The translations under genes and the position numbers were made by a program. Under the pieces are notes generated by a model. The model had not been told where the DNA came from. It searched no databases and was given only the letters and a program-made list of their open reading frames with translations. From the NCBI GenBank assembly GCA_964058805.1, contig CAXKVV010000018.1, positions 1 through 39,745 of the forward strand: a stretch of DNA of 39,745 bases, in the 5' to 3' direction. Source of the DNA: Schoenoplectus triqueter (Eukaryota > Streptophyta > Magnoliopsida > Poales > Cyperaceae). This document shows, piece after piece, positions 1 to 11,040 of this stretch (the stretch's first letter is position 1; every line of letters begins with the position of its first letter).

Positions 1-350
1 GATTGCAATCTTTCCTCTTTAGCCTTTTTGAGCATATCATTTCCTTCATACTTTCTAATTAACGCTATCCACATATCATGGGCATTAATTGCTTCCCCAA
101 AAGTTGGTGCAATTGATTCATGGACGGAAGCGAGTATGGCATTAACCGCTTGGTCATTTTGCTTGACTTTCATACGACAAGCAATATCAATTTTATCATT
201 TGCATCCTTGGTAATGGTAAAACTATTTTCAACTATATCCCGCAAATCAATACTTTTTAGGTAGTTGGTCATGTATTTCTTCCAATAGGCAAAGCCTTTA
301 CAACCGGACCCAAAAATCGGTGGTTCCTTGATATGCCTTGTGCTCAACAT
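1..350 (-). CDS. Ty1/copia gag, N-terminal part (runs off window)
   Basis: On the minus strand an ATG at 350-348 opens a frame that stays open for 116 codons to the window edge. The protein begins MLSTRHIKEPP and contains the copia gag (UBN2/retrotrans_gag type) pattern: an aromatic-rich W-K-K-Y-M stretch near residue 24, then DQAVNAILASV and a HDMWIAL-RKYEG block near residues 70-100. In this family Gag forms the virus-like particle that packages element RNA. It lies 53 bp downstream of a primer binding site and 68 bp from an LTR on the same strand, so it is the start of the element's coding region and the rest lies outside the window. No break is visible in the part present. Family assignment is from pattern recognition, not a search. 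Confidence 0.85.
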   Translation of the reverse strand, partial: MLSTRHIKEPPIFGSGCKGFAYWKKYMTNYLKSIDLRDIVENSFTITKDANDKIDIACRMKVKQNDQAVNAILASVHESIAPTFGEAINAHDMWIALIRKYEGNDMLKKAKEERLQ

Positions 351-402
351 AGTGAGGACCTTGGCTTGTAATTAAGTGTTCCCTAATTATCAAACTCAAC
401 GC

Positions 403-414
403 GCTCTGATACCA
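403..414 (-). other. Primer binding site of the left copia element
   Basis: On the minus strand this reads TGGTATCAGAGC, the standard plant copia primer site complementary to the 3' end of initiator tRNA-Met. It sits three bases inside the LTR boundary at 418, which fixes the orientation of the element (transcribed right to left) and identifies 418-1548 as its 5' LTR. Confidence 0.92.
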
Positions 415-417
415 CTT

Positions 418-1548
418 TGTAACCCTTGATTATCGCTAATAATACTAATTTGGTCAATTAGTAAAAAGTACAAGGATTAAATTGCAATTTTAATAAGTTC
501 TATAACAATCAAGTACAAGCAATTTCTTAAACCAAATAGATAAAATAAAGTAAAGAGAAAGAGTTTAGAAATGCTCAATCAAAGGATTGAGTTGACACGC
601 GGTGTAACGAGGTTCGGCGTTATGCGCCTACTTCTCGGGTCCCCGGCTTCCCGTCTAACGGTAATAAAATCGGTCTGATCTATTTAACTAAATACAAGTC
701 TTGTACAAGGTCAAACTTTGTCCTCTTACACACAAAGGATGAGAGACAAAGCCTAAGGTTAATGAAGTAGTAAACGCTAGAAGTAGATTTAGCAATGGAG
801 CAAATCACTCAAATTTTACAAGTGTTTAAAACAAGTTTAGATCAAAGATATTGAGCTTTAGCTATGTATAGCAAGGTTTTCTCAAAGCTCTTTAATGATG
901 GCTGTAAGAATGTATTTTGCAAGTGTATTCAACAACAGTAGGAGAAAGGAGATGGTCCCCTTTTATAAAGAGCTGAAAATCAAGCATAACTTACTTTTTC
1001 GCTCTGAACCGTTATAATGATTTACCAATTGTTATAACGGTTTAGAAAACCGTTACAATGGTTTACAAATCATTATAACGGATTAAGTTTCAAACAGTAT
1101 GATTGTCAGAGAAATTTGCTCGTTGATCTGCTGTATAGCCGTTTGATCAACTAAGCTGAAACGTTGTACGATTTATCAAATCGTTATATGTTTTATGAAA
1201 TCGTTGTAACGATTATCGACTCGTTATACGTTTTACAAATCGTTGTAATGGTTCAGTAATCGTTACATAACGATTCACTTTGGTTTCTTTGAGAAAGTTT
1301 CTGCCTTAGAGTATTTTTGAGTATCGAGATGAATCGTTATAACGGTTACTTAACCGTTATAACGATTCACTGGGCAGAAACACTTTTCTTATTGTTTAAG
1401 CTCAATTTCTCTTGACCAATTCAACCCAATTTGAGTTTTACTAAACCTAAGCCTAGTGCAGTCTTGATTAAGCTTTTGTATCCCAGTACTAGTCTTGGTT
1501 CTTGTGCACTAGTTCATTTGCATATTAATCCCTGCACAAAACTCAACA
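418..1548 (-). repeat. 5' LTR of the left copia element (about 1131 bp)
   Basis: The LTR is bounded by TGTAACCC at 418 and CTCAACA ending at 1548, giving the TGT...ACA ends usual for copia LTRs. The inner end abuts the primer binding site, so the 418 boundary is firm. The outer end at 1548 is inferred from the TG...CA rule because the partner LTR is outside the window. The LTR should hold the promoter and polyadenylation signal of the element. The inner half is GC-richer (about 590-670), and 1008-1372 carries a dense array of AACCGTTATAACG-like motifs. No long reading frame is expected or seen. Confidence 0.8.
1008..1372. repeat. Array of CGTTATAACG-type palindromic motifs inside the LTR
   Basis: About a dozen degenerate copies of a 10-13 bp palindrome (consensus near AACCGTTATAACGATT, often followed by CA or TTA) occur in two clusters, 1008-1085 and 1160-1372. 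Variants keep CGTT at one side and AACG/AACGG at the other. CGTT/AACGG is a core bound by plant MYB proteins, so a promoter role is possible, but that is inference. The region can also form many short hairpins. Confidence 0.75.
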
Positions 1549-2384
1549 AAATAAATTATAAAATTCAAGATTGTTTTGCAAATCGACAAATCAAAGAAGA
1601 TGTTAAGTGTAACAGTCATAACGATGCAATCATGTTCACGTCAATCATAATTCAGAACATTTAATTCTGGAAATTATTATTTTTGTTAGCTAATGAATTA
1701 TTAGGAAAAATCATTATCGGGGTTGTTTTTGAAATTCAATCAACTCACTTGAAGGTTGGCATATCTCATAAATACTTGACATATGGATATTTTCATCACG
1801 GCCTGTCGTAGAATTTTTATAATAGGTCAGTAACCGAATTATAATAATTTATCAGATTTAAATATATTAACTAATTAGATATTAAATAAATAACCAATAA
1901 TTCAACATATATTTTTATCTAATAAAAAACTATGAAAAATTCTTTTATATATTAAAAATAAAAAAAATAAAATTTTAAATAATAGATAATCAAGTCGATA
2001 AAAAAATCCTCCTCTTAGGGACTTCATATTTTGAGACTTTTTCATAATTCTTTTAGTATTTATGGTATTAAATATTTTTTTCTCAATGAAAGTAAACAAA
2101 CAATCTAGGAGAGTTAAAAATTAATTTTAAAGAGTCAGATTAGCAAAATATTTTTTTTCAAAAACACTATTTTCAAAATCTGAGGAGTCATCTAACCCCT
2201 TGGCTGAATGTGTATTCGCCCTTGTTTTCATAAGCATATTTTTTTTCATGAAATAATCTACAAGAGCTCATAAGCAAAGAAAAGGTGGGGGAAAGAAAGA
2301 TCCAAATGCATTATCTTTTTCATGGAAATGATCATTTTTATAGCAATTGGTGGGGCATTATCTGTTACATTTTCTTTTTAGGAT
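1549..2384. other. AT-rich intergenic DNA, no feature seen
   Basis: This is A/T-rich sequence with homopolymer runs and no family-like reading frame on either strand. The short minus-strand frame at 1902-2099 is low-complexity lysine/phenylalanine-rich and is not supported as a gene. Confidence 0.6.
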
Positions 2385-2751
2385 GGGAATCCCTTGATAA
2401 TGAGTTATTTTGACAATTTTTACAATATTTTTTTAAATAAATATAAAAATTCAAAATAGAAAAGAATTATAGATATATTCTTTTACTTATAGATTGATAG
2501 TATTTTAAATTTCATGTATTATCATTTAATAGTCCATCAAATACCGTTAAATTAAAATGGTTATAAATTATATAAAATTTTACTGATCTTTAGTGGACTA
2601 TTAAATGATATTAAAATTATATAAAATTTGAAATAATATCAATCTATAAGTAAAATAACATATCTATAAACTTTTTATATTTTATTTTATATATATTTGT
2701 TTAAAAATTCATTGTGAAAAGTGTCAAAATAGCCCATTGTCAATGAATCCC
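2385..2751. mobile_element. Foldback MITE, copy 1 (about 367 bp)
   Basis: The two halves are imperfect reverse complements over about 160 bp each. The outer ends pair GGGAATCCCTTGATAATG with the complement of CAATGAATCCC, followed by the shared TATTTTGACA block and further in by TTTACTTATAGATTGAT. The centre lies near 2560. There is no coding capacity. The element resembles the foldbacks at 17251-17621 and 23211-23600 (ends GGGATC..TTGACAA, and an inner ATAAATATAT..TTATA block), so they probably form one family. Target duplications could not be fixed. Confidence 0.7.
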
Positions 2752-5700
2752 TTCCCTCTTTTTTTTTTATTAATGGAGTCTGTTAATTTAATTAGAATGT
2801 CATATTTTTAAATATTCATATTTGAGCTCCCACTAAAATGGAACTAATTTCAACCATGGCATAAAATTTCACAATCATAACTCTTTTTCGTTGTTCCAAA
2901 TTTTCAATTTCCACAATTATTCTTTTTCGTTTGGCAAGCTTAGTAAAATTAAAGCATGGCAAAAATTAAATCACCTTAAAGAAGTGATGTTTGATAATAA
3001 TAAAGTAAATATATTTAGTAATTTGTGTAAAAAACATTAAAAAAAAAGAAAAATTGATGAGTTAACTTTAAAGCACCTATGAATGTGCTTTAATTTTACA
3101 CCACCTTAAATCACTTTCATTTGATGTTTTAAAGCTCTTACTACACTTTTACTACGGTAGACAAACAAGGATTACAAAGAATAAAACAAAATATGTTCAA
3201 ACAAAGATATTTTTTATTTTTTCTCCAAAAATATACTTTTTATTTGGAAAAATCAAAATAAAGTTCATACTTTGATAGCAAAATATACCAACCAAATAAA
3301 ATAGCGAAAACTTCGAAATTTGAGAGTTCAACCATTGCTTTAGAACTTAAGAGGTGGACATTGAGAGTCCAAATATATAAAGTGGTTAATATAAACAATA
3401 ATTCATTTAATATGAATGATAATATATGGCCATAGTATTTTCCTAAACAACATATATAAGTATAAAAAATATATTAATTATTTGTTGGATAACTATTGTA
3501 CTTAATTTCTTCCAAGAAAAAGGCCACATATAGGCATGGACGCTCTATCCACACACTGCACGCATCCAGACATTCAGATAGGCTGCTTACAAAAAACCAA
3601 CTAAATCTAAAATCCGAGTGTGCCCTTAGCCAGCCAAGTCCTGGTCTCACCCATTTCAGTTCGTCTGATTTTGATCAGACGATCCTTTTCCAACCAATAT
3701 GGGGTCCACTGCTGATACTATCATGACAAGCGCATTTCCTGATAAACGGCATTTCCATCTGCTCCTAATTAAGAAATAGAATGGAAAGGGGTACATTGGA
3801 GACTGTACAGATATGACATGTTGACTGATATATCATACATATCTCAGTTGGACGTTGCATTTGAACCACCTCTCGCTTCGAGACAAAGCGCCACATAACC
3901 GAATGGTAGGGACTGATAACAGCCTCAAATCTACTATAAATGCGTCTAGGCAGCGGCGGAATCCGAAATGATCGGTGAAGATGTTCGGATCAAGTAAATA
4001 GAATGTATGAGTTAAGATAAATTTCATTTTTCACTACAATAAAAAAGAATACGTTTTATTTTTCAGTGAGAAAAAAAATGTCCATCGATTGACATCAGTC
4101 TTAGCTCCGCCCCTATGTGTAGGGATGTAGCATGCAGATGAGTATCCTTTTAAGCACTTTAGAGAGTGAGTGAGTAGCAAAGAGTAGAGGAGAGTGAGAC
4201 GGTGAGGGCTACAATATAACAAGTAATATTTAAAAATTTACGGGACACTTTAAAATTGAAATTCAAATGACTGTAACTTCTAAAACAGTGACGAAACTTT
4301 ATAGTAAAAAAATGGGCTATGACCCCCTCTCGCAATTTAAAAATTTATACAAAATATTTTCTTTTATGGTTAAAACTTATATTAAGGTCAATAATTTATT
4401 GGCCTCCTCTTAAAATTCAAAATATGAATGTCAAGCTCCTCTACTGCTAAGTAAGAGGATATGGATTAGTAGCATGCGTGGATGGATGGATTAGAGATTG
4501 GTAATTAGTTCGACAATGGATGAATTAAATTACTGTGATCGATTTTGAGTTGATAATTGATTTCTCGTCGGAACCGATTTCTTTGGTTTGCCATATTTTG
4601 TAACACTGAATCTCGTAGGTTGTTACTTTTAATGTTTCTTTTTTCTTTCTTAGGAAGTGCAGCATGTGTACTTTAGGATAAGATTTGAAATATAATGGCA
4701 GGTCTGATGAAATGTTAGTTGTCAAAGGGAATAAAGGATACATAATTGTAGATGCTCTGCAGGTATGGTGCACCTACTCTGGTTATATAAATAAGCAGGG
4801 GACGTAAGATTCAAAAAAAAAATTCAATCTTAATTTTCAGTGATTTAAAATTACATTAATTAATTTTACCTCCTATTTAAGCGAAATATAGCATTTTTGG
4901 CGTGGAGTTCGGTTCAAATTTAATTGCAAAGACTATTTGATAAATCACAGATATACTTTTATGATTTTTAATTGTGGGGTTATTTTTTAATTTAAAAAAT
5001 CCACGTGTCAAGAAGACATTGGAAGGAAAAAAGAGGGCCTGGCATGATATTAAATGAGGATAAATTCCGGACTTATTTGTTAATTAAAAAAAAAAACAAG
5101 ACAAACAGTTGTTTTCGCATGTAGACTGTCCGTAATTACGTACCAACGCATGCGAAAGTGAAATAATAAATAAATAAATAAATAAGAGGATATAGCTAGC
5201 TTGGAGGTTCCACAGTTCATGTCACTCTTTATCACTTTTGAAATATGCGAATCCAAATTCATTGGTTTCTTTCCCACTACAGGCATGAAAGCACAGTCAC
5301 AACTTCTATATATATAAGGTCGATTTATATGGTAGGATAAAAGAGATACAAATGATATGTTACAATTATATTTGCTTTCTTTAGTATTCTTAAAATGGTC
5401 AATTTCTGGTAATACTAAGCATCACAAATTGACGATTATATAGTAGTTATTTATTTTCGAGACTTAATAACCATTATCCGGAATAATTCGTATAATCATG
5501 GATACACTTGAATTTTGTCAAACTTGATGAAAATTTCACACTTAGTTTTGTACTCACCAAAATAATTTACATGTAATTTGAAACAATTGACAGGCAAGCT
5601 TAAAAGGAAGTTTCCTGGACTAGTCAAATTATTTCTTCAATCTCTTTTACATTTCATGTCAATGTTTCTAAAATCATGTTATTTTTTTTAATAAGTAAAA

Positions 5701-5963
5701 AAAAACATGTCTTTTTTAATAATAAAGATGAAAATCAAGCTCTCAAACATTATAAATGTCTGTAAATAGTTCACATTTAGATTTTAAATTTGTAATCTCT
5801 CACACGAAGAGCATCTTCTATCATTAGATCAAAAACTAATTATATATCGGTTTTCTTTATATATTGATGGTGCAAGGTGCATCAGTTTTCTATAAATTAA
5901 AACACGGAGCACTGCAAATTATATATGTTATTTGATTAACAGTGAAATTGCAATTTATAGTGT
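2752..5963. other. Intergenic DNA with transposon-like debris
   Basis: No gene could be supported here. Noted items: a perfect 9-bp hairpin at 3661-3682 (loop of four), a CACTACAA motif at 4032 reminiscent of CACTA-element ends but without a partner, gene-poor TE-like sequence around 4080-4440 (including CTCCGCCCCT-type text often seen near plant TE ends), and an AAAT microsatellite at about 5160-5184. The small reading frames at 3496-3726, 3833-4222, 4525-4773 and 5080-5286 have no recognisable domain. Confidence 0.5.
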
Positions 5964-6424
5964 TTCATTTTTATTGTAAAATATTTGATAAACACATGGA
6001 AACGTTCAATTTATAACTTTTATATATTTATAGTGTTTCATAGCTAAATAAAATAGTTACGACAGAGTTTATGTACAAAATTAACTATAACGCACTTAAA
6101 ATGTATCTCAATTGCTCTTTTGTTGGTTACATTTTTTTAATCAATTTACTCATTATTTGTGATCATAAATCACCAAAAATCATTTTAAGTAAATTGATTA
6201 AAAATCATTTTGGTGATTTATGATCACAAATAATGAGTAAATTGATAAAAAAAATTGTAACCAACAAAAGAGCAATTGAGATACATTTTAAGTGCGTTAT
6301 AGTTAATTTTGTACATAAACTCTGTCGTAACTATTTTATTTAGCTATGAAACACTATAAATATATAAAAGTTATAAATTGAAACGTTTCCATGAGTTTAT
6401 CAAATATTTTAAAATAAAAATGAA
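5964..6424. mobile_element. Long near-perfect palindrome (foldback element, about 460 bp)
   Basis: Left arm 5964-6178 and right arm 6208-6424 are reverse complements over about 215 bp with only scattered mismatches or one-base indels, around a 29-bp spacer. The arms run from TTCATTTTTATTG at the left end to CACCAAAA at the centre. Transcribed in either direction it would form a long hairpin RNA. No reading frame spans it. The low arm divergence suggests a young foldback MITE or a recent inverted duplication. Clear target-site duplications were not found. Confidence 0.85.
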
Positions 6425-6924
6425 GGCTTGAATTAACTAAAAACACCAGCATAATCAATTAATGCATTTTTAAGTTCATAAAACTCGAATCTTATTCATA
6501 AAAAGTGTCCTAAATATTTTATTTCGCTCTTCGTGAAATAATGAACAAAATGACATATTTTGAAATGAGGCTTGGACACATCAAGAGAGTAATTAAATTA
6601 AATCAATAAATATAAGAACATATTAATATTTTTTAATTTATTTGAAAATTCGTAATCAGAAAATTATGAAATTAGTTGTGAATATCCTGCCGAACAAAAA
6701 TGATCTGAGATCTGGTTTCCAAATAGGCCTGTAAAGCTTCAACAACCCAGAAAACAGTTACTGGGCCTTCCCTTGCAAGAATAGCCTATTGGTTTTAACG
6801 GCCCATGAAATTTAATCGGACAATGGATCAGATGCAAAGCCCGAAAACCTCTAGATTCTTCTTCCCCTGGAAGAGAGAAGAAAGTTCCAAATTCCAATTC
6901 CAAAACCCCAGCCATTCCTAGCCG
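6425..6924 (+). promoter_or_regulatory. Upstream region of the Iojap/RsfS gene with site II motifs
   Basis: This stretch leads into the ATG at 6925. It carries TGGGCC at 6762-6767 and its reverse-type GGCCCA at 6800-6805. Such site II elements (TGGGCC/T), bound by TCP proteins, are common upstream of plant genes for mitochondrial and translation proteins, which fits the downstream gene. No TATA box was assigned. The activity is inferred from motif identity only. Confidence 0.5.
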
Positions 6925-9088
6925 ATGCTCTCCGTCATACGATCGCGCGCCGTCTCGGCGGCGCTCTCCTCCTCTTCCCCTTGGAGACACCTCTCTGGCT
7001 TCCTCTACAATTTCTCCTCCTCTTCGGAGGCGGGGGAGGCTTCTTCTCAGAATTCTTCTAAGAAGGCGTTGCTCGATCTGGCGGAGGTGGAGAAGGTGCT
7101 TACTGATGTCAAAGCAGACGATGTACGAGTCATCCCTGTAGGGGACCAGTGCGACTGGACTGATTACATGATCGTCGCCTCCGGCCGATCCACGTGGCAT
7201 GTTCGCAATATAGCTCAAGCTCTCATTCACAAGGCAGGTTCGAACACTAGTTTGCTGTATTTTATTCCGGGCCTTTTCTTCAAATCGGTTGAAGTTCTTT
7301 TGGAGTGAAGGGACTGGAACCACGTTTTGTCGGTCAATGAGCTATTCATTAGTTTATTCTCTCTTTTTTTTTCCTTATTGTACCAGTTGGATGTAACAAA
7401 CTGTATTTGCAACAAGGACGGTCACATCCCTTAAGATACCAATTTTATGCTTGTTCACATAGTACTTTATCTCAAACTACTAAGATTTAATTTGCATTTG
7501 AGTTTAAAAATAAACAAGTAGGTCAGTTCCAGATCTTTAGTCATTGGTACTGGTGAATTTGTTTTGCTCCAGGTTTGGGGTTAGCATATATGCTGTTTAT
7601 TTGTTCAGTTTTGTGCTGGTTATTGCACCAGTAGTGGGACAATCTGTCTATTTTTTGGTTAGAAATTAGCTTTAGGCCCGTTAAACCTGGACCTTCATAA
7701 ATCCTCGAGCACCTAGAATGACATCCAAGAAAAAAGTGGGCTTAAATTTTTAAAAATTATTCTAATACACAACATGGAAATCCTCCAATTGAAAGGAGGG
7801 AAACCAAGAAAGTAAGAAATAATAACACAATGTCCCTTTCTGTCCAAAAAATAATGACTATGTATTGCCAGATTTGCAACTAATTGTGATATATTTGTAC
7901 TCAACATGAATATTTACACCTTTTCCTTGCAAAGGGAATTGTCAGATTCATTTTTGTGTCCCACAACCTGCTAAAAGCATATGTCAATTTAAGACGTTTT
8001 GTTTATTTCAATCATCTTAAACAGATAAAGCAGAAGCAACGAGGTTGTGATCGTATGATTCTTCCAAGTGTAGAAGGCAGTGAGGCTGGAAAGTGGATTG
8101 TTGTTGATTCTGGTTAGTACTTAATTTGGAGAGGTGAATTTTGTTATGTACATAATTAGGTTTAGAATCTCTGAGTACCTGATCTTAATATCAGAATGTT
8201 ACGTGAATACTGGGTTATACAGGTATTGTGCAATTGAGCTATGGCCCTTTAATCTTTCATTCAACGTTTATTGTGTTATAGGGATAGCTTAACGCTGATA
8301 CTGGGTTGTACGGGTACTGTGCAACTGAGATGTTGTCCTTTGTCCCATGTTTATTGTGATATAGTGATAGTTTTATTTTTCTAATTGTGATTTTCATTAC
8401 CATGACCTTTTGTTCTTTCAATTTTTAGAATTTACACTAATCCTTTCTCTGTGAATTTTCAGGTACAATTATCATTCATGCGCTTGATGAGAAGGCAAGA
8501 GCATATTATAATTTGGAAAGCCTCTGGGCCAAAGAGACATCTCCCAAAGTGCCAAACCAGGTTAGTTCAGAACCCCCCCTAAAGCAGTGTTATTTATTTA
8601 TTTGTTAACGTGATATTGAATTTCCTAGTTCTTTTGGTTGAAATAAGAGGTGCAATAGGGTGGGGCGGGTCGGGTTCAGGTCTTTTGAAAGAAATTGGGT
8701 CAGGTCGGGGTCAGGCCGGGTCAATTTTTATGTTGACTTTTTCTGATTTTAGATTGATTTTGATTGGATTGCGGGTCATTTGATCTCTGGTCTGGTCGGG
8801 TCGGGTTAGGTTCGGATCCGGACGGGTTTCTCGGATTGAGTTGGGTTTCGTCATCTCTAGTGGAAATATACTGTTCTGATACGCGCGAAATATGTAATTT
8901 TTTTTGTAGTAGATAAAAAAGAACGATGATGTTGTTCTCAAGAGAGATTCTTTCTTTCAATTGAATATAAGGATAAAGTTGTAATGTTTTCTTTGCATTT
9001 ATGTATCATCTAGGATTTGGAGAAATCGTTCTTGAAAATACGGAGGAGGAACAATTCCAAGAAGCCCATGAAGAGTGTCTCAACGTGA
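6925..9088 (+). CDS. Iojap/RsfS-family ribosomal silencing factor, organelle-targeted, four exons
   Basis: Exons are 6925-7233, 8025-8112, 8463-8560 and 9014-9088, giving 189 residues ending in TGA. Residues 1-45 are rich in Arg, Ser and Ala (RSRAVSAALSSSS), like a mitochondrial or plastid presequence. The RsfS/Iojap domain follows from about residue 48: DDVRVIPVGDQCDWTDYMIVASGRSTWHVRNIAQAL, then ILPSVEG...GKWIVVDSG and IIIHALDEKARAYYNLESLW. The C-terminal tail is basic. RsfS proteins bind ribosomal protein L14 and block joining of the subunits; in plants the family acts in organelles. Exon phases match (0, 1, 0). The first intron must start at GC (7234-7235), because the nearest GT donor (7238) shifts the frame into a stop. 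Length is close to plant homologues. Intron 3 contains a GGGTCGGGT-rich insertion. The gene appears intact; the choice between mitochondrion and chloroplast is open. Confidence 0.9.
7234..8024 (+). other. Intron 1 with GC-AG boundaries
   Basis: The donor reads AAG|GCAGGT, which matches the usual context of GC donors, and the acceptor is AAACAG at 8019-8024. Using it joins codons ALIHK to IKQKQRG in frame, as expected for the family. The GT four bases downstream would add a base and lead to TGA within nine codons with the same acceptor. Confidence 0.75.
8204..8370. repeat. Diverged tandem duplication in intron 2 (period about 92 bp)
   Basis: The block starting TGAATACTGGGTTATAC at 8204 and ending GTTATAGGGATAG at 8287 recurs as TGATACTGGGTTGTAC at 8296 to GATATAGTGATAG at 8370. 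The copies share order and most bases but differ by many substitutions, so the duplication is old. No function can be read. Confidence 0.65.
8648..8860. repeat. GGGTCGGGT-rich element in intron 3
   Basis: This is a stretch of repeated GGGTCGGGT/GGGTCAGGTC words unlike the surrounding AT-rich intron. The same vocabulary appears at 23597-24000, where it forms a clear inverted repeat. It is probably part of a small non-autonomous transposon or simple-sequence family common in plant genomes. 8658-8674 fits the four-tract G-quadruplex pattern. Confidence 0.55.
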
Positions 9089-9974
9089 TGTTATTTTAGG
9101 ATAGGGTACAAGCAGGTTCTATTTTATTCTCTTTTTTTTCTGTTCCTTCAGTTTATTTACGTTCCATCAAATCATGTACTACTACACTCTGTGCATTGCT
9201 TTCTTTTAGTAGTAATCGCGGACAAATAATTCGGCTGCATTATTCCGTGCCCTCTACTTGCGGACCATATGGCAACATTTTTCGTTCTGTTATTGATTAT
9301 AATATAGTTCTTATGGGAAACGTAAATTCTAAGTTCACTAAAATTTTTGGCTCATGTCGAATGTCCATATTGCTCTCTAGTCTCTACTAAAAAGATATGA
9401 TTTGTCATGTCTATTTTCTGTTCATATTGCCTAAGATTAGCACGAATGATCCAGTACAAGATTTTGTTTACTATGGGTTTTGATGCGAGAATTTGTTAGG
9501 GTTGAATTTAAATTTTCACATTTTACTGAACAATGGCGTGGATCGTATAAATCTTTTTTAACGTGGATCGTATACATCTTTTTGTTAAGCGTAAAATTTT
9601 GTATAATTTTAGATTGGTAAAGGGTTAATATTTTTCAGAACATATTTGATCATAATTACATTCGTTAACAATATATTTCAACATAATTTATTCATGAATA
9701 TATTAAAAATAATTTAAATGGGTGGAAAATAACTAGTATTGGATGATGCAGAAATTGTTAGATCAACAAACTGTGTGTCTGTGTCCATCTAAAAAATAGC
9801 AAATATTAAAGAAATATACATAATTTGATCTTTAAAGATATTTCAATATGAAATCATGTTCAATGATTTGGATTCGTCGTTTGAACTTTTAAATTTGAGA
9901 TACATACGCGAAGTATAGAGATTTTGTGCTTCACGAAGCACCATTAGTCTCTCTTTATATATATATATATATAG
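9089..9974. other. 3' flank of the Iojap gene and intergenic DNA
   Basis: The first one to two hundred bases should hold the 3' UTR and poly(A) site; no single signal stands out. The rest is AT-rich. The plus-strand frame at 9196-9390 (64 codons) shows no recognised domain and probably lies in the 3' UTR or beyond. Confidence 0.5.
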
Positions 9975-10302
9975 TTAGGCTATAGTGCTATGCATAGCAC
10001 ATATCGTTCCCATGTTATAAATTGATTTTTCGTTATTAAAGCGCAAATGGTCGATCCAATTGTATATAATGATTTTTTTAGATTTTTTTTTAAAATAGTT
10101 AAAAAATTGCATTTTTTTGAATAGTTCATAATAACTAAATCAAAAGATTTTCTAATTATCTTAAAAAATAATAAAAAAATATAAAATTTTATCATTCATA
10201 TAAAAATCATTTTGTACGGCTGATCGATTATTTGAACTTTAAAAATAAAAAATCGATATATAACACGGAGGCGATCCGTATTATGCATAGCACCATAGTC
10301 AA
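9975..10302. mobile_element. MITE with inverted ends (about 328 bp)
   Basis: The left end TTAGGCTATAGTGCTATGCA pairs with the complement of the right end TGCATAGCACCATAGTCAA. The similarity continues inward (GTTATAAATTGATTTTTCG against the complement of CGATATATAACAC, and the GATCGAT/GGTCGATCC blocks). There is no coding capacity. An AT dinucleotide run borders the left side and obscures any target duplication. Confidence 0.75.
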
Positions 10303-10580
10303 ACACACTCTCTCTATAGACACGCATAGGTACATATATATTTTCAATCTGTACAGGGTTTTGGATTTTGGAACATTTTATCTATCAAAATATCTGATAG
10401 ATGCACTGTGAATGTTGACTAGCCCTATGACTTGGTCCTTGTACGAATGTTAGTTTTTTTTCTTGATGAGGTGGTATATAAATTATTTAAAGTTTTAAAT
10501 ATTTATAAAGAATTTTTTATTTTGATTTGGATCTGTAAGGTGTCATGTAGATGATATTGCCTTTATCGCTAGGTCTAAAG

Positions 10581-11040
10581 TAGGGATGGTAAAAAAATTC
10601 GTGGCTCACTTGACTCACTCAGAATTGATTCGTTATTGGCTCACTCGTTCATAGACCGAGCCACTAACGAGCTGGTTTGTTAAGCTCGTTAAGTTAATGA
10701 TCTGAGCTTGAATTAGGGCTGACTCGGCTTGTTTGACTCGATAAGCTATTAATATTTATTATTTATATATTTTAATATGAATTTTTAGTGTAATAAGTAG
10801 TTTATAGTATGATATATACTTAAATTATTATAATAAATTTGTGTGAAATATTTTGTTATTAGTTATTTTAATATTTTTATATAAATTTTAATATAAAATA
10901 TCATAAAAAATATTATTAATTATTAAATGAGTCTTAACAAGCCAACTCAGTTAGCTCGTGAACTTAATGAGTCGATCTCAAATCAAAAATTTTGACTCGT
11001 AATTAGTGAACCAGCTCAGCTCGGTTCGTTTACACCCCTA
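10581..11040. mobile_element. MITE-like element with AGGGGTGTAAACGA-type ends
   Basis: The left end TAGGGATGGTAAAAAAATTCG is an imperfect inverted match to the right end, whose complement begins TAGGGGTGTAAACGAACCGAG. GAGCTCGTTAA/GACTCG-type words recur in both halves around an AT-rich core. It lacks coding capacity. A similar end type is seen at 36848-37310. Confidence 0.65.

Noticed and set aside
4032..4050. CACTACAA end of a CACTA transposon
   Set aside because: No inverted partner or transposase nearby; the motif alone is too short.
7236..7246. GGTTCGAAC, like a tRNA B box
   Set aside because: No A box, acceptor stem or cloverleaf around it; it lies at the start of intron 1 of the Iojap gene.
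6739..7323. 194-codon minus-strand frame
   Set aside because: Antisense shadow of exon 1 of the Iojap gene, Arg/Gly-rich because of GC-rich exon text, no domain.
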